Below the pieces are notes generated by a model. That model was not told the origin of the DNA, did no database searches, and was given only the letters and a program-made list of their open reading frames with translations. Of a DNA stretch of 64,000 bases, positions 39,870 to 51,830 are shown one piece after another (within the stretch, counting starts at the first letter, position 1; each line of letters starts with the position of its first letter). The stretch is from Trichoplax sp. H2 (Eukaryota > Placozoa > Uniplacotomia > Trichoplacea), in assembly GCA_003344405.1 (NCBI GenBank), contig NOWV01000038.1, forward strand, positions 124,001 through 188,000, read 5' to 3'. The position numbers and the translations under genes were made by a program.

Positions 39870-40066
39870 CTTATGTTCAAACAGTAAATGCTACTTTTCT
39901 GATATTTCTAATCTTATTCAATCATGGATAAAGACGTATATTTACAAGGTATTTTTATTGTTTCTTAATGGTAAATAAATAATATAAAAGTATTATTGTA
40001 CTGTACAACGTGTTCATAGTTACATAAATTACTCCTGTATTTTAGACGATGCCAAAGGGCATTACA

Positions 40067-42888
40067 TTATTTATCGAAAGCAATAAATTGCACTTTCTCC
40101 GTTTTATTTCGCTTCTGAACATGCTCAGCGAGTCTTTCAAGATACCTACTCAAGGACTCGGATGAGTTGTTATTATTACGTGCAGTGTAGAGAGGAGGTG
40201 GAGTTGCAATTGACGAATGCTCAGCCTCTTTAAATACAGAATTTCCAAAACCTAAAGCGTTCTTCTTTTTCCGTTTTAAATGATCCAGTGGATACATGAT
40301 TATTCCCGATTCAGGATCATCTTCTGTTTTTACATTACTTTTGCATATCGCGTTAGTATCATTATTTGTACTACCCTCTGGCGAATATCCCACAGTGGTA
40401 TCATTAGATTTAGTATTAGATGATGTAGAAGATTTTTCTTGAGCATTAACTGTCAATTTCGCTTCAGGATTCTTTTCTTTTAAGTAACTCTGAGCCAGTA
40501 ACTTGATACGTGGATCTTTCGCAGCAGCTTTCTGTTTCTTTAGCACAGTAGTCACGCATTCTTCGTAATTGCCTGTCACGCACGGATTGATCTTATAACC
40601 TTTAAATAAGAATTCGAAAATACGTTAGGATGCAATATATTTATTAATTAATTATTCCACTTTAATCTTAGGCAATGTCGATATAAGCAATAACACTATC
40701 TTTGTACGTTGTTTATACTCAATAAAGCAATGATTGCTAGCAATTGGTTCATTACAGCGCTACTTGTCATACGTATATGTCCAATATCTTGTTAGTACAT
40801 CAAAATTTTTCAAGACACATTGTCCAATCAAGTTTTAAAGAATTGATATTCAATATTGTGAGTGACTTTACCAACTAGTCTATATATTAAACATAAATTA
40901 TAATTCAGCAATACAGACCACAAGAAATCTACGCTGCTACGAAACCCATTAACATCTTGAAAACGTTAATAGCAATAGTAATAATTCTTAATGTCTTTCT
41001 ATACTTGGTATACATATATGCATATGATAGATGCAGAGGCTGTTCACATACTATGCAAACGGAAATAAAATGCTGTCAATTACTTCTAATTACATCGTAT
41101 ACAGTTTTAATGGCAATAACAATTTACGGTCTACTGTCGACCGAGGTTTCACCACTTAAAAATTGACTTAACTACATTCGACTAAAATCTCGAGTACTCG
41201 GAGTAGAAAGGTGAGACTCGATATGACCTCCAATGGCGGATATAAAATTGTTATCATGGGATCAATCAGCATGAAATTGTTTCCAAATTGTAATTGATTA
41301 ATTCATATGGTTACCATGATGCTCCTAAGCACTTTTATGAAGTGTACCGTAAACAGTACTGCATATACTGTAGTCTAGATGTGTAAATGTGTACCTGCAC
41401 TGTTGTATATGGTCCGTGTTAAGGGGACAAGTTAGATAAATCCTTCCTCCATCCCTCTATATTTTCTAGTTTCTATGTACTGTAATTTTATTACTCCGCA
41501 TACTGCTAGCTTTCCGTCTGGTAAATTAATTATCTCAACGCAAAATTCAAATGGTACAACAAACAAATAAACACTACGTTTCACAACTTACAGTACATAG
41601 TCGAAAGACAAAACATGCAATAAAAACTTGGCTACTGTATTTCCATCGCCAACAATTTATTTACTGAAATAGTGAGATTTCTACTCCATTTTACAAAGTA
41701 GCAGTATAAACTATTGACCTAAACTGGCCTTAAAAGCATTGACAGGGGCGACTCTTTATCCTAATAAATTATTATAAACCATTCAAATACGATTATAAAA
41801 TTTGACTATGACTATCGATTATGCATCAATTTGCGCCAAAATAATAATAGTCAGTAGACGTAATTTTATAATGACGTTCTAAACAACCGTACGCTATGAT
41901 ACTCTGCTGTTGAACAGCAATTTATGTCAAAGTATCGGCTAGAGAAATTGCACATAAGAAGTAATAGATCATATTTGCCTTTATCGTTGTCATCGGATTC
42001 TTTCTTCCTGATATAATCCAGGGCAGAAGCTCCAGTACGTGTTTTCTTACTTTCAGTAGGACCCGAGTTATTCGTACTGGCCAAACGATCCCTATATTCA
42101 GCCATTGATATTTTCTTCTTTTTGGATACCTGCTTATCCTCCTCAACCGTTTTTTGTAAATCATCATAAGGCTGATCTAACCAGTAATACTGACAATCAT
42201 CCAAGTTGATGATATGATCAAAGTTCACATCCGATTGATCTTTCATCGATTTACAGCTCACTATTTTCATACCACAACCGTGATTACTTTGTATTTGTCC
42301 ATCTTGGATATGGGTGTTATTTTGTACACCAATATTGGAATTAGCAGGTTTTATGCCAGCATTGGTAGTATCATTAGCATGTTCATAGACAGTAACATGA
42401 GCTGTTTTGCGCGACGCAGTTCCATGCTCTTGGCTATCATTCCTATTAGCGGATGATTCATTGGTAGACGATAATTTCACTGTTGGAAATGCAACATGAG
42501 ATGCAACGGCCACCACAAGAGATGCGATATACACTTCTAAGCCAAGTTCACTTTGTTCATGAACATCTTGATCGTCCGTACTTGCTAATTTGGATGATTC
42601 TGTCCTTATAAGTTGTAGCGACCAAAAGGCTAAATTGGCTAAAATCTCTTCCTTCCTATACGTATTTTCCAGGCCGCCATGTTTGTATTTCGCTAATAAA
42701 AAAGAAGCTAATTGTCCTACCACGGCGCATTTACGTCTAAGATCAGCAATACTGATTGAATGGGGCGATATAGAAGTGATGGAAGAAATTAAAGAGTCAC
42801 AAAGAGAGGAGATACTATAAGGAGAGGTAAGACTTAATTTTTCAAAATTATCTAAAAACTGATTGATGGTGTTATTCATGTCTGCCAT
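40067..42888 (-). CDS. Unrecognised two-exon gene, about 456 aa, largely disordered
   Basis: Exon 1 starts at an ATG at 42888 (MADMNNTINQFLDNFEKLSL). Exon 2 (40067-40599) ends EKVQFIAFDK at a TAA. The preferred join uses the canonical donor AAA|GTAAGA at 42050 and the acceptor before 40599, both phase 1, giving 456 aa. A GC donor (AAAG|GCAAAT) at 41978 is also phase 1 and would give 480 aa. The first 150 residues are helical (ADLRRKCAVVGQLASFLLAK, LGLEVYIASLVVAVASHVAF), followed by a Ser/Asn-rich linker, a short motif LDDCQYYWLDQPYDDLQ, basic KKKKISMAEYRDRLAS, then KQKAAAKDPRIKLLAQSYLK and a Lys/Arg-rich tail with a predicted nuclear signal (HLKRKKKNALG). I do not recognise the family; basic tracts suggest a nuclear protein. 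Exon 2 belonging to the same gene is inferred from phase. Confidence 0.6.
40957..41166 (+). other. Small antisense ORF in the intron of the unrecognised gene
   Basis: A 69-codon frame with two hydrophobic stretches (LIAIVIILNVFLYLVYIYAY and LLLITSYTVLMAITIYGLL) around a short loop with four cysteines (DRCRGC, KCC). It could be a two-pass micropeptide nested in an intron on the opposite strand. Hydrophobic frames arise easily in AT-rich DNA, so support is weak. Confidence 0.12.
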
Positions 42889-43525
42889 GGCTGGATCAAT
42901 GAGAACTGCAGGTAGTCAGGAATTGTACTGTTCTACAACATCGACATTTAGTAATGCCTCAATCTACCAATCGATCGTGTATTCTGACAATAATTTTCAG
43001 CCCTTCAATACTCTACTCTATTCGATATCATCAATTGATCGACTGTAGGATATTAGCGGAAAACTCTGGCATCAGTTTTGGAAAAAAATTTCAAACTACA
43101 GTAATGCAGCGATGGCCGTTTCGCACCAGTACAGTGCAGATGACTGTAGGGTGGTACAGTACCTTGGTTCAAGCAAAGCTGTCCTAAATTCTATCCAGAT
43201 ATGGCGTAGGCCTACCCGATGCAGTATTCTCCAAAGCGACAGTGTTTTATCCTTATTCGGTCAATGCGATTCTGCTGAGTTATCCTGCCGGATTTCAAGA
43301 TTCTCGAGTGTAAGAAGCTACGGTAGAACTGCAGCACTGAAATAGGTTAAGCACACTCTATTTCACAAATTGAGACTGGAACTAGAGCAGTAAACGACAG
43401 CAATTAATAATTACTATTATTATTACAGTAATTAATTACTGTGATGGAATCACGCTCAGCTTCAGCTTTGGTTTCATGCTCAGTAGCCTTGCCCTAGTCG
43501 ATGATCTTGTCCAAGGTGAAAAGTG
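42889..43525. other. Upstream region of the unrecognised gene, with CAGTAC words
   Basis: Several overlapping short open frames and two CAGTAC clusters near 43128 and 43155, but no conserved exon. It probably carries the promoter of the minus-strand gene starting at 42888. Confidence 0.35.
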
Positions 43526-43526
43526 C

Positions 43527-44540
43527 TGTATGATTTGAAATTCATTTCATGTTAGACCTTATGGTGGATAGGACGATCGGATCTAGAAATCGAGGGCTCA
43601 ATATTGCTCCCATCTTGGTATTGCTACTGTATTTTCTTGACTGAACTTGGAATAGAATGTGTTGTATGATTTGAAATTCATTTCACATTAGATCTTACGA
43701 TCGAATCTAGAAATCGAGGGCTCAATATTGCTCCCATCTTGGTATTGCTACTGTATTTTCTTGACTGAACGTGGAATAGAATGTGTTGTATGATTTGAAA
43801 TTCATTCCACATTAGACCTTATGATCGAATCTAAAAATCGAGGGCTCAATACTGCTCCCATCTTGGTATTGCTACTCTATTTCCTTGACTGAAATTCGAA
43901 TAGAATGTGTTGTATGATTTGAAATTCATTTCATATTAGACCTTCTGATCGAATCTAAAAATCGAGGGCTCAATATTGCTCCCATCTTGGTATTGCTACT
44001 CTATTTCCTTGACTGAACTTCGAATAGAATGTGTTGTATGACTTGAAATTCATTTCACATTAGACCTTCTGATCGAATCTAAAAATCGAGGGCTCAATTT
44101 TTGCTCCAATTTTGGTATTGCTACTCTATTTCCTTGACTGAACTTCGAATAGAATGTGTTGTATGACTTGAAATTCATTTCACATTAGACCTTATGATCG
44201 AATCTAAAAATCGAGGGCTCAATTTTTGCTCCGATTTTGGTATTGCTACTCTATTTCCTTGACTGAAATCGGAGTAGAATGTGTGGTAAGATTTGAAATT
44301 CATTTCACATTAGACCTTATGATGGATAGGACGATCGGATCTAAAACTTGCGGGCTCAATATTGCTGCCATTTTAGTATTGCTACTCTATTTCCTTGACT
44401 GAAATTGGAGTAGAATGTGTTGTATGATTTGAAATTCATTTCACATTAGACCTTCTGATCGAATCTAAACATCGAGGGCCCAATATTGCTCCCATTTTGG
44501 TATTACTACTCTATTTCCTTGACTGCAATTGGAGTAGAAT
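43527..44540. repeat. Minisatellite, unit about 122 bp, about 8 copies
   Basis: Head-to-tail copies of GTGTTGTATGATTTGAAATTCATTTCACATTAGACCTT, AATCGAGGGCTCAATATTGCTCCC and TTGGTATTGCTACT-TATTTCCTTGACTGAA. Starts recur near 43527, 43657, 43779, 43903, 44029, 44155, 44280 and 44415. Two copies carry an extra GATGGATAGGACG segment. The array lies about 0.5 kb upstream of PFDN6. Confidence 0.93.
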
Positions 44541-45005
44541 ATTTTATTACTAATTAATTGACTACGTTATATGGAGTCGACGACGAACGCCATGATTTGG
44601 ACATTTCCTGGGCGCTGCGTCCGTGGACCGGATGCTCATCGCATAGCGTCCTGTACTATGTTGGACTGAAACATGCAATCCATTTCCTTGGTTCAGTATA
44701 CGCTACTCCTGTGATATTGCACTACTGTACTGGAGATTGATCTTGCTTCGATGGAACGCAAACATACGGACAGTATGGATGGACAGTGTCGTGCAGGATT
44801 GGACCCGGGGGGGATCCATTTTCTCCATAGTTATCCCTGGTAAGGTACGCGAACAGTGTCATCACCCTACTGTACCATAGTCGATCAATGACTAGGAGTA
44901 GAGTACACCACCCGTACACTACCTACAGCGCAGTCAAAGCGCTTGATCTGAAAGCTGAACCCGGTAATCGCCTGGACTAAAACCGGACAGAGTCGATCAA
45001 GCAAC

Positions 45006-46795
45006 ATGGCGAAGCAAACTGGTCGCGAGCAGGAACAGCTACAACAGAAATTACAAGCTGAAGTAGAGAAGTATAAGGAGCTACAAAATGGTATGCAAGC
45101 ATTTGATATCATGTAGTGCTACAGAAAGACAAATTACTGAACGTATAATGCGATTTTACGATCCAATACATGACCTTCTATCTCGTCGTAGCAAGGTGAT
45201 TGATCACTCCATTTTCCAAAACCATTTCATATTCGTTCTCGTATTGTAGAGTTCATCACTTACTCTCAATCAAGTCTCTACAAGTTTCAATTTAAAGGAT
45301 GTCAAAATGAAACACTCATTGTATCAATTAGCTATTACTTTACACAGTTCTTTTCATGAGATGGATCACTCCATTTTCCAAAACCATTTCATATTCGTAC
45401 TCGTATTGTAGAGTTCATCACTTACTCTCCATCAAGTCTCTACAAGTTTCAATTGAAACGATGTCAAAATGAAATACTCATTGTATCAATTAGCCATTAC
45501 TTTACACAGTTCTTTTCATGAGATGGATCATGTTCATGGTGATTGATCACTCCATTTTACAAGTTTCAATTGAAACGATGTCAGAATGAAATACTCATTG
45601 TATCAATTAGCTATTACTTTACACAGTTCTTTTCATGAGATGGATCACTTCATTTTCCAAAACCATTTCACATACGTACTCGTATTGTAGAGTTCATCAC
45701 TTACTCTCAATCAAGTCTCTACAAGTTTCAATTTAAAGGATGTCAAAATGAAACACTCATTGTATCAATTAGCTATTACTTTACACAGTTCTTTTCATGA
45801 GATGGATCATGTTCATGGTGATTGATCACTCCATTTTCCAAAACCATTTCACATACGTACTCGTATTGTAGAGTTCATCACTTACTCTCAATCAAGTCTC
45901 TACAAGTTTCAATTGAAACGATGCCAAAATGAAACACTCATTGTATCAATTAGCTATTACTTTACACAGTTCTTTTCATGAGATGGATCACTCCATTTTC
46001 CAAACCATCTCACATACGTACTCGTATTGTAGAGTTCATCACTTACTCTCCATCAAGTCTCTACAAATTTCAATTGAAACGATGCCAAAATGAAACACTC
46101 ATTGTATCAATTAGCTATTACTTTACACAGTTCTTTTCATGAGATAAAGATCATGCTTTCTATTTAACCTTACCCTTGATGGACTTTTTAATTACAGACG
46201 TTCAAAAATCGGTCTCCTCGAGAAACCAACTCGATGCTCAATTGAATGAAAATCAAATCGTTAAAAATGTAAGTACAGTAGTATCTTTCAAGGAATAACC
46301 TATCTATGGGTAGACTTACTTCAAGTACAAACCAAGATCTGATTGAACATTATCTACAGTTTGAACACGATGATACACCTTGTGCTCGTCTAGCGGTAGC
46401 GATAATACATTGATTGAGTATCACGTATTCCATGACACTAACAATTAGCATTGTAAATCAGGAATTAGATAGGCTGGATAGCAGCAATAATGTTTACAAG
46501 TTGATTGGGCCTGTATTGGTCAAGCAAGATCTATTAGAAGCAAAGCAAAACGTTCAGAAGCGGATTGAATATATAGAAAATGAGATGTAAGATATCTTAT
46601 TATGCCATGTTGCTAAACTGACGATATCATGCTCAACTGCAAAGCATGAGAATAATTTTTTGGACATATCTTAGCTCTAGGCAAGAAAAGACTACCAAGG
46701 ATTTGAAGAAAAAGCAAGATAGTATTCGAGAGGATGTTACTAATCTACAACAGCAATTTCAAAAGGCTCAGTTAAGAGCAGCTGGAGTCAGATAA
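45006..46795 (+). CDS. PFDN6: Prefoldin subunit 6
   Basis: Complete 131-aa beta-type prefoldin subunit in four exons: 45006-45090, 46198-46268, 46462-46586 and 46681-46795. Prefoldin is the cytosolic hexamer that delivers unfolded actin and tubulin to the CCT chaperonin. The start is MAKQTGREQEQLQQKLQAEV. Two long coiled-coil helices (LQQKLQAEVEKYKELQND and DLKKKQDSIREDVTNLQQQF) flank the conserved hairpin region DSSNNVYKLIGPVLVKQDL, and QLNENQIVKNELDRLD matches the family. Length agrees with human PFDN6 (129 aa); the N-terminus is a few residues longer and rich in Gln. Intron 1 is 1.1 kb and almost filled by a minisatellite, unlike the other two introns (about 95-195 bp). Confidence 0.96.
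45190..46150. repeat. Minisatellite in PFDN6 intron 1, unit about 160-175 bp, about 6 copies
   Basis: The unit contains GATCACTCCATTTTCCAAAA, CGTATTGTAGAGTTCATCAC, CTACAAGTTTCAATTGAAAC and TTACACAGTTCTTTTCATGA. The last word recurs near 45350, 45510, 45627, 45795, 45970 and 46132. One copy is shortened (about 45535-45650), and copies differ by the presence of a TGTTCATGGTGATTG spacer. It is unrelated to the 122-bp array just upstream. Confidence 0.93.
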
Positions 46796-47317
46796 TATGT
46801 ACTATAATAAACTGAGACTGATTCGCAATCCCTTTGCTGTATTCCACATTAAAAATTTTTTGTGTATTTAAATGTATCTTGCGTATGCTCTATACGTGTA
46901 TAGTATTTGCATGCTACTCTAACCTCTACGTATTACTGTAATGTAGTTACTTGATTTGATTATTTCAACAATTAATTTTATTGCCACCCTAATCTGTATA
47001 CCTGACAAGATACTAATAATAAAACAATCGTGCATACATTCTCTACTCTATTCTTGCAGATACTAGCCAACCTTGACTTGAGTACATATACCAATACCGT
47101 AAAATCAGAAGAACTATAATTAATTAATAACTGCACTTTCTGTACAATAATGACTAACAATGTTTCATCTGATAACATGGCCATAAAAACCTCAAAGAGT
47201 CGACAATTTTGCTGTAGAGTAATAGCGTAAAAATTGGGGGGTGAATGACTTTATTACAATAACAATATTTTAATCGTCAAAATCCTATCCATAAGGCTTC
47301 ACTATGCCAATCATAGG
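46796..47317. other. Convergent intergenic region, no gene seen
   Basis: Separates the stop codons of PFDN6 and THOC3. AT-rich, likely the two 3' UTRs; no repeat or RNA is visible. Confidence 0.5.
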
Positions 47318-49868
47318 TTATTTACGTGATGATAATCCATATATTTGAACAGTGCCAGCATCTCGATCATGCTTGTCCTAATTGAACAAATAAGAATTTA
47401 AAATCCTTTTGGTAACCTTCTCATACCATCAAATACATTCATTCACATCCACTACCTTGTCATCACAAGCAAACGCTAGTAATGGTTTATTAGGACTCCA
47501 TGCGACAGCAAATGTTGGAGCATTACAACCAACTTCAGCAACATGTTCACCAGTTTGAATATGCGACTAGAATTTAAGAAAGTAATCAGTACATTTGTAA
47601 TACCAAAAAACCAATAAAAGATTAAAACCTACAATATCAATAGCGAGATCCTCTGATCCTGATGCCAAAAGTCTACTATCATAGCTAAAGCTAACAGTTC
47701 TGACGGGCCAGCTATGAGAAATAACCAGTTTAATTATTATGAGCCATGGATCATTGACTAGAAATAACTTAACGGTTACCGTTCGACCTTTGAATAAACT
47801 TACTCTAAACGCGAGAAAGTTCTCAAGCAAACAAGTTCGTCAGTATCCCACAAAGAAACCAAGGCGTCAGCACTCCCAGTAGCAAAGTACCTAAATATTT
47901 TTAGACCGATGTGAAACACTGCTACAAAATTAATTATTACTTAAAACGTTTACAATAAACTTACTTTCCAGTTAAATCAAATTTAAGACAAATACAATTA
48001 GCGGGATGAGCTTTCAGAGACTGTACAAATTCTAGATCAGGGTATCTGCATAAATAGGTTACAAAAAAAGTTTACAACATCTCTTGATGCTAGAACTTAA
48101 ATTACAGTCTTGTACTCGTATAAAGTCCGAATCCTTTGAATATTGATAATTACCTTAAAATATCTATGCAGCCGTGACCATTGGACATAAAAAATAAATC
48201 GCTACATCGATTCCAAGAAATCTCATTGACCTATAAGTAGCATATTTACAATCGTTATGGTACAAATTCCTACATGGATCGTCCATTGAACACATCAATT
48301 TTCTAGAGGGCACTTTAAAAGAAGAAAGGGGAGAATAATAGTACCTCTATCTTACAACTGTGTTCTTTAACAATTTCGAAACTTTCCGCATCAATAAAAG
48401 TTATGAGATCATCCTAGCCAATGTGCAACGATTTAAAATTATGATAAAACCGTCGTCATAATGATGATGATAATAACTGTACATCAATTAGGATTACCTT
48501 ATTGCCGATAGCAATAGATTTCCCATCGGAACTCCAAGTAACATTAATATTTTCTCCTTTCGTTGTTTTACTATGTACACATCTATTAACTATATATATA
48601 GTTTGTGAGATTACCTATTTCGTCCTTGAATATGAGACTTAGACTATGCCTAAAAAACTACTTTAGTAAAAATAAGCTAAAATGAAAAATTCAATTACAA
48701 TGCCTTACTTCGAGCGTCCCACATTTTCACAGTTTTGTCAGTAGATGCAGTAATTAACAGATTTTGATTATGTGGATGCCAACACAACTGATCAACGCTT
48801 TCGTCATGACCTTTACAATTTGCTACAACTTTCTAAAAGTACAAAAATCACCGAACGTTAAGAACTGGCGTAGGGAAATGAAGGCCGTGAAAGATGGTGT
48901 CTTCAATATAATTAATATAAAACAAGGCTAAAAAGGTAAACGAAACATTTTGTAATCCACCAACCGCTGTTTCATTATCAACATTATAAATAGAGACAGT
49001 CCTATCAAATGAGCCAGTAGCAAGTCTAGTTCCACAGCAACTCCAACCAACAGCATGGACCTATCGAAATTAATATTCGATGTGAGTCCTATTCAATTTA
49101 TTTATCTTTTTTGCATTGCGTAGTAAATGATTGCATTTATCAACATTCCCTAAGCCCGAATTGAGATGTCCAATAGAAAGGTAGAATCTGTAAACTAGAA
49201 GTATGCCTATTATACGGTAACTTGGATATAGTAAAAGAGTGGTTTTATCAAATATACTTCAATACTTCATGCTGCAATAGCATAACGAATTTACGTGCAT
49301 AAATCAATTTATTAATATGACAGCGGTGCAATTATTTATAATCAATTACTTGGATAAGGACAGATCCGATAGTTATCAAAATAGCTTTTAACTACCAATA
49401 CCGTACAGTAATTTAGCAGTTTATTCAGTCAATAATCATGATATTACTAGTGTATAAGAGTAAAACTGTCTTCCAGTAGACAGGCGAATAAAATCTTCAC
49501 ATAACGTAAGGTTACATTGCAGAGGTATGCAAGACATTTTGATTCTACTCTCTCTTATCCCTGATTGGCACATTAATGAATTAGGCTCAAAAAATGCTAC
49601 TAACACGTACCACGAGTATCTGCAATTCATTAATTCTATCATGCAAGAGCCAGAATATGGTACTGTATATCCATGCAAGCCGAATATAATGATTAATACT
49701 CTGTTATCCTACGAATAATATTATTATCCAGATACGAAAACTAACTTTAGCTTCATGTCCTTGTACTTCTAATCTACCGTTATGTCTGGCGAAATACTCT
49801 CGTTGGCGCTTTAAATCCACCCAATGCTCCTCCAATTCACGGCTATTACTATTCAATAACTCCATCAT
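47318..49868 (-). CDS. THOC3: THOC3 (TEX1), WD40 subunit of the THO/TREX complex
   Basis: Seven-bladed WD40 protein of THO, which couples transcription to mRNA export. About ten exons. The first (from the ATG at 49868) reads MMELLNSNSRELEEHWVDLK and ends GRLEVQGHEAK. Then follow VHAVGWSCCGTRLATGSFDR (48960-49060), VDQLCWHPHNQNLLITASTD with TVKMWD (48712-48840), TKGENINVTWSSDGKSIAIG (48490-48560), DDLITFIDAE (48340-48415), VNEISWNRCSDLFFMSNGHG (48160-48240), FVQSLKAHPANCICLKFD (47960-48045), YFATGSADALVSLWDTDELV (47820-47890), SWPVRTVSFSYDSRLLASGS (47635-47710), PTFAVAWSPNKPLLAFACDD (47460-47570), and the terminal RDAGTVQIYGLSSRK (47318 to about 47378). The order and signatures match human THOC3 blade by blade. 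Exon ends are approximate; the first exon is the least conserved. Confidence 0.94.
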
Positions 49869-50009
49869 CGAATAGTATTCCTCTTTAACAGCAGTAAATA
49901 GGTTAATATTGACCAAAGCTGATAGTTTGTTGCTGTGCTCCAATCTTGAAACGATTGAACAGGCAAAATCTCCACAGCAACTCTACCAGTTCCTTCCTGG
50001 ACCTGGGCT

Positions 50010-50165
50010 GCCTCGAAGTCTCGTCGCCATACTGTACTCAGTATACTGTATGAAAAAGGACCATAGCTAGCATACAGTATATAGCATACAGTGTACAGTG
50101 TGCAGCCTACAGTATAAGTGTACACTGTACACTCTGGTACTGAGTGTACTGACAGTGTACACTGT
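50010..50165. repeat. TACAGTAC/GTACACTGTAC cluster upstream of THOC3
   Basis: About 150 bp dominated by CAGTATACTG, CAGTGTACACTG and related self-complementary words. It grades into the minisatellite that follows, whose units each carry one CAGTGTACACTGTACAGT palindrome. Confidence 0.8.
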
Positions 50166-50930
50166 TCACTATAGAGAAATGGTGGCCGTCAATTCTGGAA
50201 GCGGAAAGGTGGCCGAATCAATGTCTCTCTCTTCCGAATTGATTGCCTTCGTATATTGCAAATCGTATAATGCCAATTGAATATACCAAAGTAGCTGATC
50301 CAACATAATATCGAGATATCTGAACAGTGTACACTGTACAGTTTATAGAAATGGTGGCCGAATCAATGTCTCTCTTCCCAATTGATTGCCTTTATTTTAA
50401 TCATCGTAGGCAGAGAAAGAAGGCAAATCGTATCATGCCAATTGAATATACCAAAATAGCTGATCCAACATAATATCGAGATATCTGAACAGTGTACACT
50501 GTACAGTTTATAGAAATGGTGGCCGAATCAATGTCTCTCTTCCCAATTGATTGCCTTTATTTTAATCATCGTAGGCAGAGAAAGAAGGCAAATCGTATCA
50601 TGCCAATTGAATATACCAAAATAGCTGATCCAACATAATATCGAGATATCTGAAGAGTGTACACTGTACAGTATAGAGAAATGGTGGCCGTCAATTCTGG
50701 AANNNNNNNNNNNNNNNNNNNNGATCCAACATAATATCGAGATATCTGAACAGTGTACACTGTACAGTTTATAGAAATGGTGGCCGAATCAATGTCTCTC
50801 TTCCGAATTGATTGCCTTTATTATTTTAATCATCGTAGGCAGAGAAAGAAGGCAAATCGTATCATGCCAATTGAATATACCAAAGTAGCTGATCTAACAT
50901 AATATCGAGATATTAGGAAGAACGTCTAGT
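50165..50930. repeat. Minisatellite, unit about 170-180 bp, 5 copies, containing a gap
   Basis: Each unit has CAGTGTACACTGTACAGT, GAAATGGTGGCCG, AATTGATTGCCTT, AATCATCGTAGGCAGAGAAA and TGATCCAACATAATATCGAG. The GAAATGGTGGCC word recurs near 50177, 50348, 50516, 50682 and 50774. The 20-N gap at 50703-50722 lies inside the fourth copy, so copy number may be underestimated. Confidence 0.92.
50703..50722. other. Assembly gap (20 N)
   Basis: Twenty unknown bases within the minisatellite; the real array may be longer or shorter. Confidence 0.99.
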
Positions 50931-51139
50931 ACAGTATAACCCTAAAACAATGTCAGTATCAATGGATAGACATAGCGCATGGTTTGAGCTACCCAAACTG
51001 TTTAGTATTAGACCGATCCAATCTTACTCATTTCGTTAGGACATAAAATATCCTTCTTACTGTTAATAACAGTAAAGTCGATTTTAAAAATGAAATCATT
51101 TCATTGGAAACACCATTTGCCATTGCATTTGATAACAGA

Positions 51140-51450
51140 TTAATAAAAGTAAATAAATTCGTCAAGATTTACAGTACTGCATACTGCATTTAATTTTAGC
51201 ATAGGCTAACTCTGGGATTTGTTCGCAACTATATCCGAATAAGGAAATGAAACCCTTTGAATTCTAATTATAATATGTATATAATTAGTAGCACAAAAAG
51301 CAAATAAATTCGTCAAGATTTACAGCACTGTACAGTATACTGCATTTAATTTTGGCATAGGCTAACTCTGGGATTTGTCCGCAACTACATCCGAATAAGG
51401 AAATAAAACCCTTCGAATTCTAATTAGAATATGTATATAGTTAGTAGCAC
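51140..51450. repeat. Direct repeat, unit about 154 bp, 2 copies
   Basis: AATAAATTCGTCAAGATTTA through GGCATAGGCTAACTCTGGGA and ATCCGAATAAGGAAAT to AGTAGCACAAAA appears at about 51147-51297 and 51303-51452, with few differences, including an insertion in the CAGTACTG word. Confidence 0.88.
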
Positions 51451-51830
51451 AAAATCTCATTCTACGAACGGGCAACTACTACGTGAACAAACATAATTTA
51501 TAAGAAAAAATCCTTTGAATTATAATTATATGTATCTATAGTTATTAGCACAAAATCTCATTCTACAAACAGTTAGCCACTACATGAACTAACGTAATTT
51601 ATAAGAAAAAAATCCTTTGAATTTTAATTACATGTACTGTATATATAGTTATTAGCGCAAATCTCATTCTACGTACGGTTAGCCACTACATGCACTAACG
51701 TAATTTATAAGAAAAAAATCCTTTGAATTTTAATGATATGTATATATAGTTATTAGCGCAAATCTCATTCTACAAACGGTTAGCCCCTACAATGAACTAG
51801 CGTCATTTAAAAGAAAAAAAATCTTAAATA
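51450..51830. repeat. Tandem repeat, unit about 95-105 bp, about 4 copies
   Basis: AAATCTCATTCTACNAACGG, ACTACATGAACTAACGTAAT and AAGAAAAAAATCCTTTGAAT followed by a TATATAGTTATTAGC end recur near 51450, 51550, 51658 and 51757. The end matches the end of the preceding 154-bp unit, so the two arrays are related. Confidence 0.88.

Noticed and set aside
41922-42820. Alternative frames on both strands within 41.9-42.8 kb
   Set aside because: They overlap the long minus-strand exon, which has the best composition and phase-compatible splice sites.
44885-45112. Cysteine-rich minus-strand frame (SSLYFSTSACNFCCSCSCSR)
   Set aside because: Antisense to the first exon of PFDN6; the cysteines come from Gln/Ala codons read backwards.
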